Below are positions 1-6,907 of a stretch of DNA of 64,000 nucleotides, in pieces. The translations under genes and the position numbers were made by a program. This DNA is from Guyparkeria sp016278265. GTDB taxonomy: Bacteria; Pseudomonadota; Gammaproteobacteria; Halothiobacillales; Halothiobacillaceae. Numbering within the stretch: position 1 is the first letter of the stretch; every line of letters begins with the position of its first letter. Below the pieces are notes generated by a model. The model was not told the origin of the DNA. It ran no database searches and worked only from the letters and a program-made list of their open reading frames with translations. The stretch is from NCBI RefSeq assembly GCF_044582145.1, contig NZ_JBDODO010000006.1. One strand, given 5' to 3'.

Positions 1-41
1 GTCTGCTATCGGCAAGTTCCTGAGAGATAGGGAGAAGCACC

Positions 42-188
42 ATGCTCGAGACCATTGCCATCATTCTGGTTGTCCTCTGGCTGCTGGGTTTTTTAACCTC
101 CTACACCATGGGCGGGTTCATCCACATCCTTCTGGTCATCGCGGTCATCGTGATCGTGATCCGTCTCCTTCAAGGACGGCGCTTATGA
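42..188 (+). CDS. Small lmo0937-like membrane protein (48 aa)
   Basis: A 48-residue protein starting MLETIAIILVVLWLLGF. It has two hydrophobic stretches (about residues 4-18 and 26-40) separated by a short TSYTMGG turn, and a basic tail (RLLQGRRL). This is the layout of the tiny lmo0937-type two-helix membrane proteins found near stress genes in many bacteria. The function of that family is unknown. A good ribosome-binding site (AGGGAGAAG) lies just upstream of the ATG. The gene has its own hairpin downstream and no obvious operon partner inside the window. The family call rests on pattern similarity only. Confidence 0.7.
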   Translation: MLETIAIILVVLWLLGFLTSYTMGGFIHILLVIAVIVIVIRLLQGRRL

Positions 189-210
189 CGATGCCGATGT
201 AGCTCCATTT

Positions 211-250
211 AGGGGCGCGGGTGGAGTGAACTGCCGGCGCCCCTCGCATT
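211..250 (+). terminator. Possible terminator after the small membrane protein
   Basis: An 8-bp perfect inverted repeat (AGGGGCGC at 211-218 and GCGCCCCT at 237-244) with an 18-nt loop lies 23 nt after the stop codon. It is followed by only a weak T-containing stretch, so intrinsic termination is plausible but not strong. Confidence 0.4.
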
Positions 251-644
251 TGTACGATCACTCCTGCGCGGCCTAGGCCCGCGGGCTCAGGTTGGCGTGT
301 GGCAGTTCCAACCAACCAACGAGCTATCTCACCACCAGACCCTCCGAATCTGGCACGCCAAGGTCCCCCGCCCCGGCCTATCAACCGGCCAAAGCGGGAC
401 TCGCGCCGACGGCGCGATCCGCCTGGGGGGCAAGCTCCCTCAATCTGTCTGGTGAGCGTGAGCAGCGGCACTGGGTTTCGCCCCTGAAAGCACTCCTACG
501 ATTGGCTTTCAAGTGCTGCGGTCATACGATTTAATCGCGGCAGTTCGTTGTGTCGATTGGCGAGGCCGCTCTGCTCCAACCGCCAAAATCCGCTAAGGTG
601 ACGAGCAGTCTCCACGAATCCATCAGCCGTCACGGACCGACTTC
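251..644. other. Intergenic region before the BCCT transporter gene
   Basis: About 390 bases in which I see no convincing gene, RNA or mobile element. The short open frames here (for example around 299-487) lack coding character. A small inverted repeat (AGCACT at 489-494, AGTGCT at 512-517) is present. The transporter promoter presumably lies here, but I cannot place it with confidence. Confidence 0.5.
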
Positions 645-2369
645 ATGAACAAACTCCAGCTTCTCTACGGTCGCCTGCTGGGCGACGTCGGCGCGGTCTT
701 CTATTTCTCGGTGGTGATCATCGCCGCGTTCGTCACGGTCGCCGCCCTTTACCCGACCGACGTCGAGCGAATCGCAAACCAGGTACTGGATTACACCGCC
801 AACCGAATGGGCTGGATGTACCTGCTGGCGACCAGCGGGTTCGTGATCTTCATCCTGTTCCTGGGGTTCTCGAAGTTCGGTAACGTCCGGCTGGGGCCAG
901 ACGACGAGCCACCGGAGTTCAGCTACAAGAGCTGGCTTGCCATGATCTTCTCCGGCGGCATGGGCGTGGGCCTAGTCTTCTGGGGCGTGGCCGAGCCGAT
1001 GATGCACTTCAACGAGCCACCGCTGGGGATCGCCGAGCCACGTTCGGTGGAAGCGGCTCAGACGGGCATGCGCTACGCCTTCTTCCACTGGGGGTTGCAC
1101 CAGTGGGCGAACTTCGCACTGGTGGGGCTGGCGATTGCCTATATCCGCTTTCGCCACAATGCGCGCGGCCTGATCAGCGAAACCTTCCGCCCCATCCTGG
1201 GCAGCCGCGTCGACGGCGGCTGGGGCGTGGGGATCGATACCCTCGCGGTGGTCTCGACCATCTTCGGCGTAGCCACCACGCTCGGCCTGGGTGCCCTGCA
1301 AATCAACAGCGGCATCGCGCGCTTCGAGGGCGTGGAGTACGGCACCAACACGCAGATGATGATCATCGCCGGGCTGGGCGTGCTGTTCACGCTCTCGGCG
1401 ATGACGCCGCTCAAATACGGCATCCGCTATCTCTCGAACCTGAACATGCTCCTGGCGATCGGCCTGTTCGCCTATGTGATCCTGTTCGGGCCGACGGCGT
1501 TCATCTTCCAGGAGTTCACCCAGACGATGGGCGAGTACCTGGGCAATATCGTGCAGATGAGTCTGGTAACCACCCCCTACTCCAGCGAGCACTGGGTGGA
1601 GCAATGGACGATGTTCTACTGGGCCTGGGGGCTCTCGTGGGCGCCGTTCGTCGGCTCGTTCATTGCGCGGATCTCGCGCGGGCGAACCATCCGCGAGTTC
1701 GTGCTGGGCGTGATGGTCGTGCCGGTGGGCCTGAGCATGCTGTGGTTTGCCGCCTTCGGCGGCAGCGCGATTTACATGGAGCTCTATGAAGCCGCCGGCA
1801 TTGCCGATGCGGTCGCCCGCGAGGTGCCCGCCGGGCTTTACACCACGCTCGAGCAACTGCCCTGGGGCACTTACGCGGGGCTGCTGGCCATCACGCTGGT
1901 CAGCGTGTTCGTGATCACCTCGGCGGATTCGGCGACCTTCGTGCTGGGCATGTTTACCTCCAAGGGCATTCTCAACCCGACGCGCTTCGTGCGCGTGCTC
2001 TGGGGGATGCTGCAACTCTCGATGGCGGTGGTGCTGCTGTTGAGCGGCGGGCTGGAGGGTCTGCGGACGGTCTCGATCGTCGCCGCCTTCCCGTTCATGC
2101 TCCTGATGATATTGATGGCCTTCGCCCTGCACCGCGATCTGAACCAGGAGTTCTGGCAACACGAGGAGAAGGAGCGGCTGATTCGCCAACGGATCGAGGC
2201 CATGCTGATGCGCGAGTCCGAACGCGAGGCCGAACGGGCCGCGGCCGAGGAGGTCCACCCGACGGCCCCCGACATGGTGCTCGAACCCGAAGCGCCCCGC
2301 AGTGCGGTCGTCGGCCAACGCATCGAGCCGCCCCAAGCCGAGGAACCCACCCAACCGAAGGCCGAGTGA
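645..2369 (+). CDS. BCCT family betaine/carnitine/choline transporter
   Basis: A 574-residue inner-membrane protein of the betaine-carnitine-choline transporter family, which takes up trimethylammonium osmolytes by Na+ or H+ symport. Family marks include the glycine-rich stretch GGMGVGLVFWGVAEP near residue 105-120 and the Trp-rich TM8 segment (FYWAWGLSWAPFVGSFIAR) near residue 325-343, followed by ISRGRTIREF. Roughly twelve hydrophobic segments are visible. The C-terminal 75 residues are cytoplasmic and very rich in Glu, Arg and Ala, resembling the osmosensing tails of BetP/BetT-type carriers. Substrate cannot be told from sequence. The gene stands alone between a long upstream region and a strong terminator. 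It fits a halotolerant host. Confidence 0.93.
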   Translation: MNKLQLLYGRLLGDVGAVFYFSVVIIAAFVTVAALYPTDVERIANQVLDYTANRMGWMYLLATSGFVIFILFLGFSKFGNVRLGPDDEPPEFSYKSWLAMIFSGGMGVGLVFWGVAEPMMHFNEPPLGIAEPRSVEAAQTGMRYAFFHWGLHQWANFALVGLAIAYIRFRHNARGLISETFRPILGSRVDGGWGVGIDTLAVVSTIFGVATTLGLGALQINSGIARFEGVEYGTNTQMMIIAGLGVLFTLSAMTPLKYGIRYLSNLNMLLAIGLFAYVILFGPTAFIFQEFTQTMGEYLGNIVQMSLVTTPYSSEHWVEQWTMFYWAWGLSWAPFVGSFIARISRGRTIREFVLGVMVVPVGLSMLWFAAFGGSAIYMELYEAAGIADAVAREVPAGLYTTLEQLPWGTYAGLLAITLVSVFVITSADSATFVLGMFTSKGILNPTRFVRVLWGMLQLSMAVVLLLSGGLEGLRTVSIVAAFPFMLLMILMAFALHRDLNQEFWQHEEKERLIRQRIEAMLMRESEREAERAAAEEVHPTAPDMVLEPEAPRSAVVGQRIEPPQAEEPTQPKAE

Positions 2370-2403
2370 TACGGCCAGTCGCATCCATGGCGGATCGACA
2401 CTA

Positions 2404-2427
2404 AAAAGCGGCCCGCGGGCCGCTTTT
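2404..2427. terminator. Bidirectional intrinsic terminator
   Basis: A perfect 24-bp palindrome made of AAAAGCGGCCCG and its complement, ending in TTTT on either strand. It lies between the BCCT gene (plus strand) and the signalling genes (minus strand) and should terminate both. Confidence 0.85.
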
Positions 2428-2440
2428 CCGGTTGGCGACC

Positions 2441-2578
2441 TCAGCCCCCACACAGGGCGCACAGTTCGATCCGCGCCCCCACCCACTCGCCCGGTTCCGC
2501 CCCGACCTCGTCTGCCCGGCTCACGGCGGTCTCCGCCTGTTCGAACCATACCCCCTTGCCACGCTCGCACTCGACCAA
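2441..2578 (-). CDS. Possible small ORF or lost C-terminal extension
   Basis: Coding-like sequence directly downstream of, and in the same frame as, the stop codon of the 1216-aa PAS-GGDEF-EAL gene. Read from a possible TTG start it gives 45 residues (VECERGKGVWFEQAET early on, ending ELCALCGG) with GC-rich third positions. The frame is open back to the upstream TGA. Its stop lies 14 nt before the strong terminator. It could be a small independent protein, with GGGG as a weak ribosome-binding site. It could also be a former C-terminal extension cut off by a stop codon. I do not recognise the sequence. Confidence 0.35.
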   Translation of the reverse strand: MVECERGKGVWFEQAETAVSRADEVGAEPGEWVGARIELCALCGG

Positions 2579-2611
2579 GCCAAACCCCGATACGCCTGGT
2601 TGCCCGGCCGC

Positions 2612-5600
2612 TCAACGATCCTCGTTGGCGGGCAACCAATTCTCGCGCCCCAGGTTTTTCAACATCTCGCTTGCGGGCATGGGCCGGGCCAGCAGGAACC
2701 CCTGGCCGAACTCGCATCCCTCCTGGGTAAGAAGCGCCAGCTGTTCACGCGTCTCGATGCCCTCGGCGATGACCAGGAGATTCATGGAGTGGGCCAGCGA
2801 GATGATGGTTCTCACCACGTTGATCGCCGTCTCGTCACGCCCCAGGGCAGCGACGAACGATTGATCGATCTTGATCCCCAGGTCAGCGACGAACGACCGA
2901 TCGATCTTGAGCACGTCCACCGGCAACCGGGCGAGTTGCGACATCGAGGAATAACCGGTGCCGAAGTCGTCGATCGCCAGGTTTACCCCCATTCCCCGGA
3001 GCGCGGCGAGATTCCGCCGCTCGAGCGCCGAATCCTGCATGGCCGCCGTCTCCGTAACCTCGATCTCCAGATCGGACGGCGCGCTCCCGGTCCGCTCCAG
3101 CAGCGCCGCCAACTGCTCCGGCAGCGCCGGATCTGCCATGCGCGCCCCGGAGAGGTTGATCGCCAGCATCCAGGTCGAGCCTTGGCCTTGATGAAGGCGA
3201 CGCCACTCCGCCTGCATGCCCAGCGCGTGCTCAAGCACCCAGTTGTCGATGGCACGGATGAGCCCCACTTGCTCGGCCAGGGGAATGAATTCCTCCGGTG
3301 AGATGCGTCCGAGCTCCGGGTCGTCCCAGCGCAACAGGGCCTCCATGCTCCGCAGACGCCCGGTCGCCAAGTCAATCTGCGGCTGGAAATAAAGCTCAAA
3401 GGCATCTTGCGCCAGTGCCTTGCGCAAGGCCCCCTCGAGCGAGATCTGGCGCATGGCTCGATCGCCGTAATCCGGGGCGTAGTAACGCAGGTTGCTCACC
3501 GGATCGCGCTTGGCGGCATCCAGCGCCGCATGGGCACAGGACAGGAGGTGATCGGCGCCGTGGGCGTCCGCCGGGGCGCGGGCGACACCGATGTAATGCT
3601 GGACGACGATGGATTCGCCCTTTTCGATCCTATAAGGCGCCTCGGTTGCGCTTTCCAGTTTTTCGATCACCCACGGCAGGTCGGCCTCCCGCGCCATATC
3701 CGCAAACAGGACGGCGAAGGTATCTCCGCCCAGACGGGCGACCAGGTCCCCCTCGCGCACCACGTCCGAAAGACGGTCCGCCAGCGCCCTGAGTATCGCG
3801 TCCCCCTGCTCCCGGCCCAGGGCCTCGTTGAGATGCGAAAACCCCCGCACATCGACCAGGGCAAGCGCCACGGTTCTCTGCCCCCAGTCGATTCGCTCGA
3901 GACGATCGGCCAAGCCCTTGCGAAAGCCCAGGTCATTGGCCAGCCCGGTGAGCGGGTCTTCCCGGGTGGCCCGATAGAGTGCCTCCTCGGCATCGAGTTG
4001 CAGGGTGATGTCGCTTGCGGTGACCACCACGTTCAACAACTCACCGGAGTCGTCCATCAGGGGACTCAGCGTCTTGTCCCAGTGGAACATCTTGCCGTCG
4101 CGTCGGCGATGGACCATCACGTTGCGGACCTGTTTTCCCCGGCGCAACTGCGTCCAGCTATCCTGGTAGAACCCACCGGACTGCCGTCCGGCGTCGAGTA
4201 GACCTTCGAGTGATTCACCGCGCGCCGCTTCGACCGAATAGCCGGTGATCTCGACAAACGCGGGGTTGGCATACTCTATCCGGCCGCCCGCATCCAGCAC
4301 CAGAACGGCTTCGCCTGCCGCCTCGACAGCCTCCGAGAGCCGGCGCATACGTGCTTGCACGGCCCTCTCGGCGGTAATGTCCTGGGTCAGTTCCACGGCG
4401 CCCCAGCATTGCCCTTCATGGACGATCGGGACCGCCGAGATATTGAGGGTGTGTGCCTCGCCTGCCACGTTCTCGATCTCGAAGACCTGGTCGGTGGAGG
4501 GCTCGGAAGGAGCCCCTCGGGCATGAGTTACCGGCCATTCGTTCTCCATCACCGGCTTGCCGGAGTCGGCCCAGCGAGCCCACTGGTAATATTCGCGGGC
4601 CTTCTGGCCCAACCGCGATGCCCCCCAGATGCGGCTATCCGCCGGGTTGCTGAGAACGATTTCCCCCTGCTCGTCGGCATAGGACACGCCGGCCGGCAGA
4701 TTCTCGAGGATCAGCGAGAGCAATGCCTCGTTTCGTTCCAGCAAGCGTTGCATGGCCTTCTGCTCGGTGATGTCCTGGGCGACCACCACCGCCCCCTTCA
4801 CGGGACCGCCCTTGTGCCGGATCGGCGCAGCCGATTGCAGGATGACCCGGCGCTGGCCGTCCAACGCGGCGATCTCGATCTCCCGGGGCTCGACCTCCTC
4901 ACCCCGCAGGGCACGCACCGCGCCCCAATCCTCGCCGACCAGGGGACGTCCGCTTTCCAGATCCCTGCCTCGAAAGCTTTCGAGCCGCTTGTTGATATCC
5001 AGCTGCGACCAGTCCCCGACACCCCAGATCCGATTGCTCGCCGGGTTGTGAAGGGTAAACCGGCCCTGCCTGTCCAGCACCCAGACCCCGACCGGCAGGG
5101 TGTCGAGCACCGTTCGCAGCAACCGGCGTTCCCGGTCATGGGCCTGACGTTCCCGGTACTCGGGGGTGATGTCGGTCAACAGGGCCATCCGGCCCTCGTA
5201 TTCGCCCCGCGGCCCGATCAGCGGCGAGGCGGAAATCCGCAATCGCACCTCCTCGTCGTCCCGGCGCAGGGTGTGCTCGTAGCGTCCGGTCTCGCCCGCT
5301 TCCCTGTCCGCTTTCACCTGCGCGATGAAGCGCCCCAGATCCGGGGGAATAAAATCATGGACGCTCTGCCTGATCGCCGCCTCGGCGGAGACACCGAAGA
5401 TCTCGGCAGCCTTGGCGTTGACGATCTGGATGTGATCGTCGGCAGCGAGCACGATAACCGCCTCGCTGGCCTGTTCGAGGAGCTGAACATAGCGTGCCTC
5501 GCTGCGGCGCAGCCGATTGATCAGCGGATGGGTGGCCCGCCCGAATAGCAACCCGCCGATCAGGATAAGCACCCCGCCGACCAGGGCGGCGATGGCGGCA

Positions 5601-6262
5601 CTGCGAATGAAGGGGGCGCGAATCTCGGCGAGGTCCTTCTTGGCCACCAGCCCCCAGCCGAGGCTCTCCAACGGCTGGTAGGCGGCCAGCACGGTCTTGT
5701 TGAGATAATCCTGGGCAATGACCGTCCCGGACCGGCCGGCGAGTGCCCGGCGCATCGGCTCACCGGCGATGTCGGTTTCGTTGATGTCGGTTTCGTTGAT
5801 GTCGTGAGAGTAGATGTCCTGAGCGTGCTCCCATTGCGCGAATGCGGGGATACCGCTTTCCGGCAGGTCTTCGACCCGCATGGACTGGTGGTCATGCATC
5901 CCGGCACGCTGATGGAGAAAGATGACCATCTCGCCATCCTTCTTCCGCCCCATGACCACATCGCCGGTCTCTCCCAGTCCGGGGGACGCAGCGAAGGCCG
6001 CCTTGATCTGGCTGAGGGTGGCAGCTTGGGCACCGCGGGCGACGGCATCGGGATTATCGCTCCGCCACTCCGGGCTCGTCGTCCGATCGAAGGCGGCGAC
6101 CGCCTCGATCAGCGCCGCTTGGGTAACAAGGGTGCCCCTAAGTGCCTTGCGCTCGGCCTCGAATGCCTGCTGGTAGAGCAGAAAAGCGCCGAACACGATC
6201 GCGACCACGGTCAGGATCGCCAGCACCACCCCCCATTGAATCAGGCGTCTGACCTCCGACAT
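2612..6262 (-). CDS. PAS-GGDEF-EAL cyclic-di-GMP protein with periplasmic sensor
   Basis: A 1216-residue membrane signalling protein. Order: TM helix (about 9-31), periplasmic cache-like sensor (about 35-220, with DYLNKTVLAAYQPLESLGWG), second TM (about 225-247), four PAS domains (about 260-770), GGDEF (about 780-945) and EAL (about 965-1216). The GGDEF signature is degenerate (GGDTF), so cyclase activity is doubtful. The EAL domain keeps EALLRW, NLSGAR, TETAAM, IDDFGTGYSS and AEGIET, so c-di-GMP hydrolysis is likely. The start is chosen at MSEVRRLIQW because a strong AGGAGGT site precedes it; a longer upstream frame is low complexity. Two in-frame tandem duplications occur: DINET twice in the sensor, and a 12-residue unit around the KID motif of the EAL domain. 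It may be co-transcribed with the short ORF ending 10 nt upstream. Confidence 0.9.
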   Translation of the reverse strand: MSEVRRLIQWGVVLAILTVVAIVFGAFLLYQQAFEAERKALRGTLVTQAALIEAVAAFDRTTSPEWRSDNPDAVARGAQAATLSQIKAAFAASPGLGETGDVVMGRKKDGEMVIFLHQRAGMHDHQSMRVEDLPESGIPAFAQWEHAQDIYSHDINETDINETDIAGEPMRRALAGRSGTVIAQDYLNKTVLAAYQPLESLGWGLVAKKDLAEIRAPFIRSAAIAALVGGVLILIGGLLFGRATHPLINRLRRSEARYVQLLEQASEAVIVLAADDHIQIVNAKAAEIFGVSAEAAIRQSVHDFIPPDLGRFIAQVKADREAGETGRYEHTLRRDDEEVRLRISASPLIGPRGEYEGRMALLTDITPEYRERQAHDRERRLLRTVLDTLPVGVWVLDRQGRFTLHNPASNRIWGVGDWSQLDINKRLESFRGRDLESGRPLVGEDWGAVRALRGEEVEPREIEIAALDGQRRVILQSAAPIRHKGGPVKGAVVVAQDITEQKAMQRLLERNEALLSLILENLPAGVSYADEQGEIVLSNPADSRIWGASRLGQKAREYYQWARWADSGKPVMENEWPVTHARGAPSEPSTDQVFEIENVAGEAHTLNISAVPIVHEGQCWGAVELTQDITAERAVQARMRRLSEAVEAAGEAVLVLDAGGRIEYANPAFVEITGYSVEAARGESLEGLLDAGRQSGGFYQDSWTQLRRGKQVRNVMVHRRRDGKMFHWDKTLSPLMDDSGELLNVVVTASDITLQLDAEEALYRATREDPLTGLANDLGFRKGLADRLERIDWGQRTVALALVDVRGFSHLNEALGREQGDAILRALADRLSDVVREGDLVARLGGDTFAVLFADMAREADLPWVIEKLESATEAPYRIEKGESIVVQHYIGVARAPADAHGADHLLSCAHAALDAAKRDPVSNLRYYAPDYGDRAMRQISLEGALRKALAQDAFELYFQPQIDLATGRLRSMEALLRWDDPELGRISPEEFIPLAEQVGLIRAIDNWVLEHALGMQAEWRRLHQGQGSTWMLAINLSGARMADPALPEQLAALLERTGSAPSDLEIEVTETAAMQDSALERRNLAALRGMGVNLAIDDFGTGYSSMSQLARLPVDVLKIDRSFVADLGIKIDQSFVAALGRDETAINVVRTIISLAHSMNLLVIAEGIETREQLALLTQEGCEFGQGFLLARPMPASEMLKNLGRENWLPANEDR
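2848..2919 (-). repeat. 36-bp tandem duplication inside the EAL domain
   Basis: Two adjacent 36-bp units (2848-2883 and 2884-2919). They encode LKIDRSFVADLG and then IKIDQSFVAALG. The first 27 bases match at 25 positions. The family normally has one such unit, ending beta-strand 6 with the conserved Lys of the EAL active site. Confidence 0.85.
5771..5800 (-). repeat. Exact 15-bp tandem repeat in the sensor domain
   Basis: Two identical copies of GTCGGTTTCGTTGAT (plus strand), with the first bases of a third, give the DINETDINETD stretch near residue 153-164 of the PAS-GGDEF-EAL protein. A repeat of this kind can change length by slippage in steps of five residues. Confidence 0.9.
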
Positions 6263-6272
6263 CGCCGACCTC

Positions 6273-6482
6273 CTAGGACGCGGCCGGGACCGGCACGCCC
6301 CGGCCCCACTCGCTGATGACCCGACCGATGTCCATCGCCACCGTGCCGCCACCGATGAACGCCGGCGGCTGCCCCGCGGCCAGGCGAAAAGCACGTCCCG
6401 TCATGACCCCGAAGTCGGCGGCGAAAAGCGGGCAATCGTGGGCGGTCTTTACGCCGCTGATCGTAGCGGAGAGCATCATCAT
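6273..6482 (-). CDS. Short hypothetical ORF upstream of the PAS-GGDEF-EAL gene
   Basis: A 69-residue frame (MMMLSATISGVKTAHDCPLF at its start, ISEWGRGVPVPAAS at its end). GC3 and amino-acid composition look like real coding sequence in this genome. The same frame further upstream does not look coding. It ends 10 nt before the start of the 1216-aa signalling gene, in an operon-like position. The three ATG codons at its beginning are alternative starts and none has a strong ribosome-binding site. I do not recognise it; it could be the surviving 3' end of a decayed gene. Confidence 0.35.
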   Translation of the reverse strand: MMMLSATISGVKTAHDCPLFAADFGVMTGRAFRLAAGQPPAFIGGGTVAMDIGRVISEWGRGVPVPAAS

Positions 6483-6907
6483 GCGCCTGGAAGGCAAGGT
6501 GTCCTTCCTGGCCCTGGTGCGGGCATCACGATGGGGGCGACAACAGGCGGCGCCCGTGGGTGGCCGCAGGAGGGGCGACGTTGCCGGGGCATGGTCGGTT
6601 TGGGTGTACGCCTGAGTATCGATCACATCGACCACCTCCACTGCGTGAGGGCTATCAGTTGCTGCGCGCGTGCCCACCAGACATTGATCGAATGGCTTTT
6701 TCGGGCGCATCGCCGGCCCGATGGCAAAGCGACTGATGAGATAGCGGTCCATGCTCCTGACTCACCCTTTTTTACGGTCGAGAATGTCACCAGCCAGCCG
6801 TTGTGGTCATCTGACGGCTGACGCCTAGACCAAGAGTCTAGTTTGAGTATAGCCACCCGGCCGCTTTTCTGGTTGTCGGGGACACGCGTCACGCCCGCCG
6901 GCGGCGC
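6483..6907. other. Intergenic region between two c-di-GMP genes
   Basis: About 425 bases with no convincing gene. It contains a small inverted repeat (CTAGAC at 6825-6830, GTCTAG at 6836-6841) and, on the minus strand, a TATACT hexamer at 6851-6846 that could be a -10 element for the downstream minus-strand genes. No clear -35 element accompanies it. Confidence 0.4.

Noticed and set aside
972..2717. Long open frame on the minus strand opposite the BCCT transporter
   Set aside because: It is antisense to a clearly identified transporter, crosses a terminator, and its translation is Arg/His/Gly-rich noise typical of GC-rich shadow frames.
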